The translations under genes were made by a program, and so were the position numbers. DNA of 64,000 bases from Arachis hypogaea (Eukaryota; Streptophyta; Magnoliopsida; Fabales; Fabaceae). The notes beneath the pieces are model-generated. The model saw only the letters and a program-made list of their open reading frames with translations, was not told where the DNA came from and ran no database searches. This document shows, piece after piece, positions 22,172 to 34,656 of this stretch. Within the stretch, counting starts at the first letter, position 1, and each line of letters opens with the position of its first letter. The stretch covers positions 90,244,745-90,308,744 of the forward strand of contig NC_092053.1 of assembly GCF_003086295.3 (NCBI RefSeq). Reading direction: 5' to 3'.

Positions 22172-23835
22172 TGATAAACCCCGATTTCGTGGTTTATTTT
22201 GTGCTTATTTTGGGGGATTTATCCACCTTTTCCCACATTTATTCAATGAAATAGCATGGTTTTGTAATTCTCCCTTGAATTGTGCTTGAATGTAAAAACA
22301 TGCTTTTTAGGCCCTAAAATGGTGATTTTAATTCACTTTAATTCCATTCGATGCCTTGATGTGTTTGATGAGTGATTTCAGGTCCATAAGGCAAGTATCG
22401 GATGGAAGAAATGAGGAAAAAAGTACGCAAAGTGGGAGAACTCATGAAGAAATGAAGGAACTGTAAAGCTGTCAGGTCCGACCTCTTCGCACTCAATCGA
22501 CCATAACTTGAGCTACAGAGGTCCAAATGAGGCGGTTTCAGTTGCGTTGGAAAGCTAACATCTGTGGCTTCGAAATGATCTAAATTTTGCCATATGTTGC
22601 TTCACGTTCAGGGGCGCGCACGCGCACTTTACGCGCGTGCGCCGATGCTGTCCGTGGCCCACTTTAATGAAATCGCCCCCAGCGATTTCTGAAGCACTTT
22701 GGGCCCAACTCAACTCATTTCTGATGCTATTTGAGCCAAGGATTGCAGGGGAGTAAACACACTTAGTCATAGTCTAGTTTCATTATGCTTTAGTTTAGTT
22801 TTCTAGAGAGAGAAGCTCTCACTTCTCTCTAGAATTAGGATTAGGATTAGGTTTAGTTCTTAGATCTAGGCTTTAATTCATGTTTTCTTCTACTCCTTCT
22901 TCTTAATTCCTTGTGGTTACATTTATCATTCTTCCATTGTTGTTATTACTCTCTTTTACTTTGTTTGTAGATCTACTTTTGCTCATCCTAATTTCTTTTA
23001 CTGTAATTTGAAGTAATTCATTTAGATCTTGTTTCCTTTGATTGTTGTTATTGATTTCTTACATTCAATTGTTGTTAGAATTTACTCTTGTCACAAATTT
23101 ACTATGCTTTGCTTTTATGCCTTCCAAGTATAGTTGGATCTCTTTTTAATTCTTGCATTTTGTGATGTTTACTTTTCTTGCACTCTAGGTGTTTGTTAAA
23201 TTGCTTCCTCTAGTTTTTGAGTAGTGTTTTTTACTCTTGGCCTAGGCTAAGGGAATTGAGTGACCTTGAGTCGTTGGGTCTCATTGAATTGGTGATTTGA
23301 GAACCCTTGGTGATCAATTTGATACTCATTGACGCCAACCCACTACTAATCTAATTAGTAGGTAGGTTGGGACTTATGGGTTGATGTGATCAAGCCTATT
23401 TGACGTACTTCAAGTCTAGGAGTAGATATTACGTACTTAAGGCTTTGGAAGTAGACTTAATGGGTTGGCCTCTCATAATTATCAATATTTGGTATGTAGA
23501 CAAGGATGGTGATCTCAATTACCTATGTCTAGCCAAGAGTTCTTACTATTTCTTTTATTAGTTTTTGTTGTTTTACTTTCTTGTCATTTATATTTTCTTG
23601 TCAAATATCAAATCAACCCCCCCCTTTGCATTTTTATAGCCAATAATTAAACACTTCATTGCAACTCTTCGTGAGACGACCCGGAGTCCAAATACTCTGG
23701 TTATAAATTCATTTGGGGTTTGTTACTAGTGACAACCTAAATTTTTGCATGAGAGGTCTATTGTTGGTTTAGAAACTATACTTTGCAACGAGACTTTAAT
23801 TGTGAATTCTAAACCGTCAAAAATTCTCTTCATCA
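22172..23835 (+). repeat. 3' LTR of C1
   Basis: 1664 bp, pairs with 14425-16093; followed by TSD CGCCT. Confidence 0.92.
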
Positions 23836-25289
23836 CGCCTCAAGCATTTTCGACCATCCACGCGGATGCGCCATGTACGCGTACGCGTGGATTGAGTTTT
23901 TTCACCCCTCCATACATTTTCCCGAGAGTTGTGCCTGGAGTGTGCCAACTTTGTGCCCAAAGGTATGCGCACGCGCAGCTTGTGCGGACGTGCCACTCTC
24001 GAAATAACCCACCGTCGCGCATGCGTGCCGTACGCGTCCGCGTCGCTTCCATTTCATCCATCCACGCTTAAGCGCACATGACGCACATGCGTGGATTGCC
24101 CTGTTTCACTCACTCTCTTTTCTTCTCCTCTTTCCATTTCTTTCCTTATTCTCTTCTCTTTCCACCCTTCAATCATCATCCAACACTACCAAGCATCATA
24201 TAACACCTTTTCTTTTAGTTAGTTAGTTAGTTTAATTTTCATTTAACTTTTGTTTTCCATTATAAGTGTTGGATTACTGATCTTGTTTACTGTTTACTGC
24301 TGCTGCTTATTGATAGGATGTTAGTTTAACATCATTGGTGTTAATTGTCACTGTTGGATTCTTTGTTGAGGTTATATTTGGTTACTTGGTTTGGAATTTT
24401 TCATGTTCAACACTTTTGAATACCAAGTACATGTTACATTGCCTTCATGCTTCTTAACTCTTTTGAATTGCATGTTTTGGCCACCATGCATTCGTCATCT
24501 ATTGTTAGGCAATTGCATATTATCAATGCATTTTTTTAGGATGCTTGTTCTAAGTGACCATCACCTATTTCATGCATTGAGATTGTAGAATTGTGAAATT
24601 TGATCGAAAGCTTACCTAGTGACATATTTTTGAGCTTCGTAAAGCTTTGTGGGCCATGCTTGCTATGTGATTGATTTTCACTTCTATCTTCTTTTTCCTA
24701 AGCTCCATAGCATCTATGTGTTTCACCTCTATGTCACTTAGGCGTTGCAACAACTTCAATATGTGTCATTGTTTGATGTGTGAGCTCTCTATACCATTTT
24801 GTTTATCAAATTTACTTACACATCAATCAATGTCCATGCATTATCCAATTTCACAATTGCTTGATTTTTGCTTGAATGCTTTTATACTTCTTCACTACTT
24901 GTTTGGTTGCCCTTACCCTACAAGTCTTTTGAAGTATTTCAAGCACACTAGAATGAGTGAAGTGTATGCTTTCTTTTGTGTAAATGTGACATAGCTTTTT
25001 ATACTAGCGTGTGTGTGTGTTCTAAACCGCGCGTAATTTTAGAACCCACACACCTATTTTTCATCAATGTCACACTAATTCGCTCGTTCAATTCTAGTGA
25101 CTCACCTCATTCTAACAATTCACGCTTCTTTGCTTTTATATTTTCTCATCTTACGGTGTTTATTTGGTTTTTCATGATTGATGCACCATAAGCAAAAAAT
25201 GGAAGCGGAAGGAAGAACACGTAGCACCGGTTGACCCACCAGCTGAAGGTGGCAATTCGGAAAGTCGTCGTACCCCCTTGCTCATTTAG

Positions 25290-25307
25290 TGCACCGAGGA
25301 CGATGCA
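25290..25307 (+). other. Mid-element hairpin of B, first unit
   Basis: TGCACCG-AGGA-CGATGCA: the same hairpin as in C with one mismatch. Followed by TTTTAAGTGTGGGGAGG. Confidence 0.65.
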
Positions 25308-26755
25308 ATCTTTTAAGTGTGGGGAGGTCGTCCGACTGATCGGCGTTTTTAGGTGACAAGTTTCTAATCCTAACACTTTTGCATTCCATTTTAGGATTTT
25401 TAGTTGTATTTTCTTATTTTGCATATGCATATATTAATCTTAGTCAAAATCATGATATTTTCCAAGGATTTTATCTATAGGGCACCCCAATTTATTGGAA
25501 AATTTTTTTTTTAGAACTTGCTTGAATTATATACTTTGTGGAACATGATTTTTGAGCTAAGAACACAAGCATGTGAGATTTGAGCCTAATTGTGTGGTTA
25601 CATCATACATAACCACTTATTTTCATTCTTGTGTGCATTATTCTCTTCCGATGATTGTAATCCTTGATTTGTTTAATTCTATTTGTCCATTATTTTGTGT
25701 ATACATGTATTTATATGATTGAGGCCATTGTTCAAATAGCTCACTTACCTAAATAAGCCTACCTTTTATCTTCTATTGTTAGCAAATTTGAGCCTATGGT
25801 TAACCCATTTGTTCTTAATTGTAGCACATTACAAGTCTAAGTGAAAAATAATAAATGTCTCTTGTTTGGATCTTTGATTAGCTTAGGCTAGTGAGAGTGT
25901 TTATCATTTGATTTTGGGAGAGTTGGGAACATTGGGTAGAGATAAAAGTGTGTTTGTGTTTTTATTGAAAAATTTTTGGGAATTGGGTACATACTCATAT
26001 ATTAATCATGTGTAAACCATATGCATTGATGTTCTTGTATACATTTTAGTTTGAAAAGAAAAAAGAAAAAAAAGAAAATATATAGAAAAGAAAGAAAAAG
26101 AAAAGCAATAAAAAGGGGACAAAAATGCCCCAAAGTTCAAAGTTCAATAAAGATCAATGCATGTGTGTGGTAATCAAAAGAGAATGCATGAGTGTGTGAA
26201 AAAGTGAAGAATGGGTAGTTAGGTTTGTTTAGAATTGTATAGGTTGTCATAGGTTAGGTGGGAAGTTTAAGTTAATCAAAGATTCAAATCTCAAGCCCAC
26301 TTGACCATATGCATCCTACCTTGACCTAGCCCTATTACAACCTATGGGAAAGCCCTCATGATATTTGTATGCATACATAAAGTAATTGTTGATTGTTAGA
26401 TGAAAAATAAATCTTGGAAAGCATGATTAGGGGAGAATTGAGTGAATCAACCCCATACACTTGAGTGCCTAGAGCGGATACACATCCGGTGAGGGTTCGA
26501 TCGCTCAATTACATGTCTCCACCCATGATCATCTCTTTTCTTGTAAGTTTGTAAAATCTTTTTAATAATTCAATTCAATTGAGGGTTGAGTGATTGCTAT
26601 TGCCTTAGCCCTTGTGTCTGTATATGTATTCTTGGGAATTGATTTATTTTGACTAAGTGGATGCATTCATGTAGATAGATTGCATATAGATAGGTTGCAT
26701 GTAGTTAGATTGCATTGAATAAATGTTGATGTCCCTTTGCTTCTTTCTTGATTTT

Positions 26756-26792
26756 AGCATGAGGACATGCTTAGTTTAAGTGTGGGGAGATT
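26756..26792 (+). promoter_or_regulatory. 3' hairpin and PPT of B, first unit
   Basis: AGCATG-AGGA-CATGCT, then TTTAAGTGTGGGGAGATT abutting the middle LTR. Confidence 0.72.
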
Positions 26793-28472
26793 TGATAAAC
26801 TCCGATTTTGTGGTTTATCTTGTGCTTAATTTGGGGGATTTTATCACCTTTTCTCACATTTATTCAATGAAATAGCATGGTTTTTCAATTCTCCCCTTGA
26901 TTTGTACTTAAATGTGAAAACATGCTTTTTAGGCCCTAAAATTGGTGATTTTAATCCACTTTATTTCCATTCGATGCCTTGATGTGTTTGTTGAGTGATT
27001 TTAGGTTCATAAGGCAAGTATTGGATGGAAGAAGTGAGAAGAAAAGCATGCAAAGTGGGAGAAGTCATGAAGAAATGAAGGAACCGTAAAGCTGTCAAGC
27101 CGACCTCTTCGCACTCAAACGACCATAACTTGAGCTACAGAGGTCCAAATGAGGCGGTTCTAGTTGCGTTGGAAAGCTAACATCTGGGGCTTCAAAATTA
27201 TATAAAATTTTCCATATGTTGCTTCGCGTCAAGGGGCGCGCACGCGCACTTTGCGCGTGCGCGCCGATTCTGCCGTGGCCCACTAAGGTGAAATCGCCCC
27301 CAGCGATTTCTGAAGCACTTTGGGCCCAACCCAACTCATTTCTAATGCTATTTCATGTAGAATTCAAGCTTGGGCAAGGGGGGAGCAATTGTTTGTAGCA
27401 TTAGCATCATGTAGGTTAGTTTCTAGAGAGAGAAGCTCCCTCTTCTCTCTAGAATTAGGTTAGGATTAGGTTAATCTCTCATAGATCCATGTTTAATTCC
27501 TTGCTTTCATCTTGTTTCTTCTACAAGTTCTTGTTTTTACTACTTGATTCTCTTAGTTCTCATGTTAATTTTACCTTTTATGCTCTTTTATGTTCATGGA
27601 TGTTCACGTTGAATTTGATTTTCTTTTAATGAAATTTATGTTTGATGTTTCTTTTATTGATTATTTGAGTTATGATCTTATTTTTCTTGCAATTGGTAGT
27701 TGGTAGATTTACATTCCTTACAATTTTACTATGCTTTCCTTGTATGCCTTCCAAGTGTTTGATAAAATGCTTGGAAGGATGTTAGAGTAGATTTTGAGCA
27801 TTCTTGGCTTGGAAAGAGTGATTGGGCAATCTTGAGTCATGAAAACCCAACTTATGTTGGTGATCTAGAGTTGTTAGCTAGTATTGTTTCCATTGACGCT
27901 AACCTTTTGCTAATTTAATTAGTAAGTTGGTTAGGACTTTTGGATTGAGATTAGCTAGTCTCGTTAGACTTTCTCCCTATTTGTTGGAGTTGACGTAATG
28001 AGATAAATTCTTGTTTATATTTGTGACATGATTAATTAGTCTTGTTTGACATTCTCCCGATGTGTGAGTTAACTAAATAAGGCGAATTAATCATGCATGA
28101 CTAGGATAGAAAGCCTATGATCTCAATTCATTGCCATGAATGTCTCTCTTTATTACTTGCTTTTCTTTATTTACTTGTCCTCTTTAATTACTTGCTTAAT
28201 TTCCTATTTTGTGTCATTTATTTTAGTGCCCTTCTTATCAACCCAAAATCCCCTTTACCCCTTCATAGCCAATAAGCATACACTTCATTGTAATTCCTCG
28301 TGAGACGACCCGGAGTCTAAATACTTCGGTTAATTCTTATTGGGGTTTGTACTTATGACAAAACCAAAATTTAATTTGATGTGAGAGTTGTTTGTTGGTT
28401 TGGAGCTATGCTTACAACGAAATTCTTCTTTTTATGAGAGAAATTCTTAACCAACACGATTCTTGCCTATCA
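26793..28472 (+). repeat. Middle LTR of B tandem
   Basis: 1680 bp, TGATAAACTCCG to TATCA. Acts as 3' LTR of unit one and 5' LTR of unit two. No TSD on either side. Carries a perfect CpG hairpin at 27235-27265. Confidence 0.93.
27235..27265 (+). repeat. Perfect CpG-rich hairpin in middle B LTR
   Basis: GGCGCGCACGCGCA, loop CTT, then its exact reverse complement: 14-bp stem, nearly all GC, alternating purine/pyrimidine. The other B and C LTRs have the same site with a few mismatches. Confidence 0.8.
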
Positions 28473-28478
28473 AATTAA

Positions 28479-28495
28479 TGGCGCCGTTGCCGGGG
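28479..28495 (+). promoter_or_regulatory. PBS of B, second unit (tRNA-Asp)
   Basis: TGGCGCCGTTGCCGGGG, exact complement of the tRNA-Asp 3' end. Confidence 0.9.
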
Positions 28496-28636
28496 AGTTG
28501 CAATGGTGTTACATTATTGGCTATTGTATATATTGTGAATAGCTTGATTTTTGGTTTGCTTGTTGGTTTTTGCTAGTTGTAGGACTTAGTTTTCTTTATT
28601 TCTTGTTAGCTTTTGCTTTTATTTTCTCTTATCACC

Positions 28637-30364
28637 ATGAATTCTCATCACTTTGGCTATGAGTGTGGTTCAAACTATGTTGTAGGAAATGAAAGCTTTA
28701 ATGAGGATGTGCATCAAGAATTTGGAAATCGAAGATGGGAGGAGCCTCAAGCCTATGGACAACCTTCTTGGCAACCACCTCCTCCGGTTTCTTATGGGTA
28801 CAATTCAAATCTTGATGCATACCAATCTAATGTATGTGATGACCTTCATTGTGGTTGTCAACCACAATCATCATATGCATATGAATCCCCTCCTCAATAT
28901 ACCCCTCCACCATACTCACATGCCTTATACCACCATTCACCTCCATATGATCCTAACCCATACCCACCATACCAACCACCATATGAACCACATCTAGAAC
29001 CACTACCTTTCCAATACCAATACTCCTATGAACCACAAAGTTCACACACACCACCTCAAGAATTTTACCAATATGAACCACCTTCCAACTACAATACCCT
29101 TCCCTCAAACAATGAACCCTCTCTTCCACCCTCACCTCCCGATGAAGCCTCCATGTTGGAATTCGGAGATCTTAAATCTCATCTCTTAAGGCGACAAGAG
29201 GAGGATGAAAAGAAGTTTGCGGAGCTAAGAGCTAAGATGGCTATCATGGTAGAAGCCGTTAGCAACATCGTCTCATCTCGCTTAAGTCTATGCGATCAAG
29301 GCATTCCCATTGTTGAATATGGAGAAGCAACCAAGGAGCTTAGTAAGGGAGTGAACTTGAAGCTCCAAGGTGAAGAAGAGGAGTTAAATCAAGAAATGCA
29401 ACAAGAGGAGAAGGTAGAGATGATTGAACCAAAGGAAGTAGTGGTTGGAAGCTTGGGACATGTTGAGTACATAGAGGAATCACAAAGTGAAGAGCCTTCT
29501 TCCATGGAGTTTGAAGTTGATGTTGAGGAGGAGAGTGCACAACCTCCAAGGCACAACGTGATTGAAGAATTGGAAGAAGTGTCCCAAGAAATAGGTCCTC
29601 CTATTTATGACGATTCCGAGTTAACATGTGATCCTTTTGAGCTTGAAGAACCCTTCCCCACTCTACTTGGAATTGATGATGAGGTAGATTTCACTCAACC
29701 TCCTATTTATGATTTGAGTGACGGGAAAGAGCTAGAGGACATTGGTGAAGAAGAATCTGAACTTGAGGAAGTTTGGCAAGAGGTAGAGCATGAAGTATCT
29801 TGTCAAGTGGTGGAAGCCTTCCAAAAAGGATGGACGGGAGTGGAACGTGTTTTGTCAAGACCGTTGGGAACTCCTCCACCTAGGTTATCATCTAGTCCTT
29901 CATTTGAGTGGGTAAAACCTCTAACTCTTATCTTTATTATCCCACTTGAATATGGTTTGCTTGAGACGGATGGCCAACTTAGGGTGCTTTGTGGAATTAA
30001 GCGTAAGAGGAGGATGTTTAGTGGTTGGCATTGTAAGTCTAGGCTCATTATGGTTGGAAGCTCAAAATTGAGGAGCATGGATTGGTGTAGTGCTCAATTG
30101 AATGGGTCTAGGAGGATAATTTGGTGCTTCCATGAGAATTCATCTCTCTTGCCACCCGGAGGAAATCACCATGATCAACTCAAGGACGGGTGTGAAAACA
30201 AAGTGTGGGATCCCGGACCACACAAGGAAGACCAACTTTGGGAGCCTAGGGTTTGTGAAGAACTCCATCAAAGCTTGGAGTTATTAACTTTGAATGATGA
30301 TGCACAATGGAAGTCCAAGCATTGGTGGATGTTCAAGGACGCATTCAAGCACAAGCCGCCTTGA
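28637..30364 (+). CDS. Intact B-family protein of unknown function (575 aa)
   Basis: ATG at 28637 is chosen because MNSHHFGYECGSN aligns with MNSHLGYEFGSN in family C; an upstream ATG (28613) adds eight unconserved residues. Layout: Pro/Tyr/Gln-rich N-terminus to about residue 165 (PPYDPNPYPPYQPPYEPH), a basic heptad-like stretch near 180-205 (HLLRRQEEDEKKFAELRAKM), an acidic Glu-rich middle to about 400, then a C-terminal domain with many Trp and Cys (EYGLLETDGQLRVLCG, SGWHCKSRLIMVG, final KHWWMFKDAFKHKPP). No protease, RT, integrase or CCHC knuckle. It is the only long ORF of the element and sits where gag would be, so a gag-like role is possible but not shown. Confidence 0.75.
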   Translation: MNSHHFGYECGSNYVVGNESFNEDVHQEFGNRRWEEPQAYGQPSWQPPPPVSYGYNSNLDAYQSNVCDDLHCGCQPQSSYAYESPPQYTPPPYSHALYHHSPPYDPNPYPPYQPPYEPHLEPLPFQYQYSYEPQSSHTPPQEFYQYEPPSNYNTLPSNNEPSLPPSPPDEASMLEFGDLKSHLLRRQEEDEKKFAELRAKMAIMVEAVSNIVSSRLSLCDQGIPIVEYGEATKELSKGVNLKLQGEEEELNQEMQQEEKVEMIEPKEVVVGSLGHVEYIEESQSEEPSSMEFEVDVEEESAQPPRHNVIEELEEVSQEIGPPIYDDSELTCDPFELEEPFPTLLGIDDEVDFTQPPIYDLSDGKELEDIGEEESELEEVWQEVEHEVSCQVVEAFQKGWTGVERVLSRPLGTPPPRLSSSPSFEWVKPLTLIFIIPLEYGLLETDGQLRVLCGIKRKRRMFSGWHCKSRLIMVGSSKLRSMDWCSAQLNGSRRIIWCFHENSSLLPPGGNHHDQLKDGCENKVWDPGPHKEDQLWEPRVCEELHQSLELLTLNDDAQWKSKHWWMFKDAFKHKPP

Positions 30365-30664
30365 TGAGGAGCTCTCCATAAGTCCAACTTAAGGACAATA
30401 AACAAAAGTGCTAGGTGGGAGACGACCCACCATGGTAAACTCTTTTCATTTTATCTTTTGTAAATATTGGTAATTTAGGTTTAATTTCATATTTTGTTTA
30501 GTTTGATGAGTTTATTTGGGAATCTAGTAGGTTAAATAAGGTTTTATGATGTGGTTGGTAGTTGTTTGGAGATTTGGAATGCTTGGTTTGGTGCAAAAAC
30601 ATAGAAAACAATTTTTGAAAAACGGAGCACCAACCCGCGCGTGCGCGCACCTGGCGCGTACGCG
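30365..30664 (+). other. B second unit: 3' flank of ORF up to C2
   Basis: Near-identical to 14121-14419. No gene. Ends in CGCGCGTGCGCGCACC..GGCGCGTACGCG before C2. Confidence 0.7.
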
Positions 30665-30669
30665 CGCCT
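30665..30669 (+). repeat. TSD of C2 (left)
   Basis: CGCCT, identical to the right copy at 35118-35122. Confidence 0.9.
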
Positions 30670-32339
30670 TGATAAAACCCCGATTTCGTGGTTTATTTTG
30701 TGCTTATTTTGGGGGATTTATCCACCTTTTCCCACATTTATTCAATGAAATAGCATGATTTTGTAATTCTCCCTTGAATTGTGCTTGAGTATAAAAACAT
30801 GCTTTTTAGGCCCTAAAATGGTGATTTTAATTCACTTTAATTCCAATCGATGTCTTGATGTGTTTGATGAGTGATTTCAGGTCCATAAGGCAAGTATCGG
30901 ATGGAAGATATGAGGAAAAAAGCATGCAAAGTGGGAGAACTCATGAAGAAATGAAGGAACCGTAAAGCTGTCAAGTCCGACCTCTTCGCACTCAATCGAC
31001 CATAACTTGAGCTACAGAGGTCCAAATAAGGCGGTTCTAGTTGCGTTGGAAAGCTAACATTTGGGGCTTCGAAATGATATAAATTTTGCCATATGTTACT
31101 TCACGTTCAGGGGCGCGCACGCACACTTTGCGCGCACGCGCCGATGCTGTGCTTGGCCCACTTTAATGAAATCGCCCCGAACGATTTCTGAAGCACTTTG
31201 GGTTTGGGCCCAACCCAACTCATTTCTGATACTATTTGAGCCAAGGAATGCAGGGAAGTCAACACACTTAGTCATAGTCTAGTTTCATTATGCTTTAGTT
31301 TAGTTTTCTAGAGAGAGAAGCTCTCACTTCTCTTTAGAATTAGGATTAGGATTAGGTTTAGTTCTTAGATCTAGGCTTTAATTCATGTTTTCTTCTACTC
31401 CTTCTTCTTAATTCCTTGTTGTTACATTTATCATTCTTCCATTGTTGTTATTACTCTCTTCTACTTTATTTGTAGATCTACTTTTGCTCATCCTAATTTC
31501 TTTTAGTGTAATTTGAAGTAATTCATTTAGATCTTGTTTCCTTTGATTGTTGTTATTGATTTCTTACATTCAATTGTTGTTAGAATTTACTCCTGTCACA
31601 AATTTACTATGCTTTGCTTTTATGCCTTCCAAGTATAGTTGGATCTCTTTTTAATTCTTGCATTTTGTGATGTTTACTTTTCTTGCACTCTAGGTGTTTG
31701 TTAAAATGCTTCCTCTAGTTTTTGAGTAGTGTTTTTTACTCTTGGCCTAGGCTAAGGGAATTGAGTGACCTTGAGTCATTGGGTCTCATTGAATTGGTGA
31801 TTTGAGAACCCTTGGTGATCAATTTGATACTCATTAACGCCAACCCACTACTAATCTAATTAGTAGGTAGGTTTGGACTTATGGGTTGATGTGATCAAGC
31901 CTATTTGACGTACTTCAAGCCTAAGAGTAGATATTACGTACTTAAGGCTTTGGAAGTAGACTTAATGGGTTGGCCTCTCATAATTATCAATATTTGGTAT
32001 GTAGACAAGGATGGTGATCTCAATTACCTATGTCTAGCCAAGAGTTCTTACTATTTCTTTTATTAGTTCTTGTTGTTTTACTTTCTTGTCATTTATATTT
32101 TTTTGTCAAATATCAAATCAACCCCCCCTTTGCATTTTCATAGCCAATAATTAAACACTTCATTGCAACTCTTCGTAAGACGACCCGGAGTCCAAATACT
32201 CCAGTTATAAATTCATTTGGGGTTTGTTACTAGTGACAACCTAAATTTTTGCATGAGAGGACTATTGTTAGTTTAGAAACTATACTTTGCAACGAGACTT
32301 CAATTGTGAATTCTAAACCGTCAAAAATTCTTTTCATCA
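30670..32339 (+). repeat. 5' LTR of C2
   Basis: 1670 bp, TGATAAAACCCCG (one extra A) to TTCATCA. Confidence 0.9.
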
Positions 32340-32342
32340 AAA

Positions 32343-32357
32343 TGGCGCCGTTGCTGG
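32343..32357 (+). promoter_or_regulatory. PBS of C2 (tRNA-Asp, one change)
   Basis: TGGCGCCGTTGCTGG; one C-to-T change against the copy in C1. Confidence 0.82.
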
Positions 32358-32470
32358 AGAGTTGCAATGGTGTTGTGTTATTGGTTATTGTATATATGTG
32401 AATAGTGTGAATATCTTGTTTTTTTTTCTTTATTTGCTAGTTTTTGTTAGTTTTATTTTGCTTTTCCACT

Positions 32471-33612
32471 ATGAACTCTCACCTTGGCTATGAGTTTGGT
32501 TCTAATTGTGTTGTAGGAAATGTGAACTTCAATGATGACACTCATTATGGATGGAACCAACAAAGATGGGAGGAGCCTCAAGGAATTGATCACTCCTATT
32601 GGCAACAACCTCCGGATACTTATAGCCCTTAACAACCATACTCACAAGCCTCATATCACCAAACACCTCCATATGATCCCAACCCATATCCACCATACCA
32701 ACCACCTTGTGAACCATATGAACCATATGAAGAACCACCCCAATTCCACCACCAATACCCTCAAGAACCACCACCTCCATACTATTACCAAGATGAATCA
32801 CCTCCCATGTATGATAACTTTCAACCACATAATGAATTTCCCTTTCCACCACAACCCTCCAAGGAAGAACACCCACATCCATCCATCCAAGAGTCAATGG
32901 ATCGTCTCAAGGAAGAAATGGATCGGCTTCAAGCAATAATCCGTCAAAAGGAGCAAGAGGAAGCCCAAAGGAGGAATTATAAAGCTATTGAGGCTAACCT
33001 TGCCAAAATCAAAGCCAACTTGGACTCATGGGACTCATGCAATAAGCAAAGCATCTCCACGGATGAATGTAAGAAATCAACCGAAGAAAGGAGCATGAAA
33101 GAGATTTTAGAATCTCAACATGAGGACAAGGAGATGGGGTATGTCTTACAACAAGTGGAGGAGGGAGAGATTGTTAAAGAAGAAGAAGTGGTTGAAGAGT
33201 TAGAGGAAGTTGAACAAGAGGTGGATTCCAAGTTTGAGAACACTTCCACACCAAGTAACATTGTTGAGGATTTTGTGGAAGTTGTTGAACCCTCTTCCAT
33301 TGAGCTTGAAGGCGATGTTAAGGAGGGTGCGCAACCTCCTAAGCATATAATGAATGATGAAGAATTGGAAGAAGGTGAGCAAGCAACAAATCTTCCTCTT
33401 AAAGATGAGCCCACACCAACACATGATCCTTTGGTATTTGAAGAATCTTCTCCTCTTGAAATTGAGGTGGATGTTGAGACAAGTTCTACATTACCTCCAA
33501 GTTGTGATATGAAGAATAGAGGATAGCTAGAAGAGGTTGGTGAGGAAGTAATTGGACATGAAGAGCCTTGTCAAGAGGTGAACATAGAAGAAGCTTGCCA
33601 AGAGGTGGAGGT
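32471..33612 (+). pseudogene. C-family ORF fragment (C2)
   Basis: Near-identical to 16224-17365, including the shared early TAA after DTYSP. It has an extra TAG near 33524-33526 after MKNRG, where C1 reads GAG. The 3' half of the gene is lost in the deletion. Confidence 0.82.
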
Positions 33613-34656
33613 TGATGAGAGAACTTTTGCGTGGTCTAGAAAATTGCGGATAAATCCTCGTTGCAAGTATAGCTTCTAAACCAACAAAAGTCCTTTCATA
33701 CAAATGTGTTGGGTGTCACAAGTAACAAACCCCTTTAAAAATTGTTAACCGAGTATTCAAACCTCGGGTCGTCTTCTCAAGGAACTGCGAGGAAGTATGT
33801 TCTTATTATTGGCTATAAAGGTTGTAATCGGGGTTTAGAAGATGAGAAGCATGTAATTTAAATGACAAGTAAAGTAAATAGCACTTAAAATAAATAAATA
33901 CTGTAAGGCAGACTTTTGGCAAGGTAAGAGAAGTTGGAGGTCCAACATAGTTATCTCTCTCAACTATAATGAAAGTTGAATCTAAACTCCACTTGGTCAA
34001 CCTTTACTAGGGCAAGGGAAAGTCAAGGGAATAATTAAGTTGACCTTTGAATCCTATTTATTTCCTAAGAAAAGGTTGGGATTCCTTAAGTTCAGCTCAA
34101 TTAGCAAGATAATGATTATCAGTTATGTTGAGTTTAATAACTGTTGAGTTACTGAATTCTTAACCAGGACCAAAAGGGGAAAAAGTAAAATTGCCGGAAT
34201 AATAAAAGAAATGTCCTTAGATGGGAAGCAATGGTAACTTAAATCAAAGAGAACAATCATAAACTGAAAATACCTCAATTATCATTAATTCAAATAACAG
34301 TCCGTAACATGGAAGAATTCATAGATTCAATTATAAAGGTAAATAGCCAACTCAGATACTGAAATAAATAAATAAAGTGAAAGGGAAGTTTAAAACAAAG
34401 AAATATAAAACCTGGATTGAGAGTCACTCTTAAAGCGAGAAGAAATCCTAAATCCTAATCCTAAAAGAGATAGAGGAGAAGATCTCCCTCTCAACTAAAT
34501 CTAAATCATTGAAAGTAACAAAAATTGCGAGCTCCCTTTGAATGGGTGCATTCCCACACTTTATAACCTCTGGTCTATGCTGTCTGTACTTGGATCTGGG
34601 CCAAAAAGGGCTTCAAAAATCGCTGGGGGCGTATTCTGTAAATTTTGATACGTGGC
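33613..34656 (-). mobile_element. R2: truncated reverse solo LTR
   Basis: Same left boundary (GAGGT then TGATGAGAG) as R1, so R was in C before the B unit duplicated. The right part, including the CpG motif cluster, is lost; the break is at CGTGGC. Confidence 0.85.

Larger units (their letters stand above)
14425..23835 (+). mobile_element. Element C, first copy (complete, with R inside)
   Basis: LTRs 14425-16093 and 22172-23835, TSD CGCCT, tRNA-Asp PBS. A non-autonomous relative of B: LTRs share the ends and several blocks, and the single ORF is homologous to the B ORF. No gag-pol. The ORF is split by the antisense solo LTR R1. Net length without R is about 7.9 kb. Confidence 0.92.
23841..26792 (+). 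other. Non-coding 3' internal region of B, first unit
   Basis: No supported gene; short ORFs here recur in the second unit only because the whole region is duplicated. Holds a CpG-rich block (23855-24100) with repeated CGTGGATTG motifs. The unoccupied D1 target lies near 23980-23990 (GCGGACGTGCCACTC). Further on are a CCACC..GGTGG inverted repeat upstream of the mid hairpin and the 3' hairpin/PPT. Confidence 0.7.

Noticed and set aside
24671..25191. Small frames repeated at 39928-40448
   Set aside because: Present twice only because the whole B unit is duplicated; composition is low complexity and there is no homolog in C or F at the same place.
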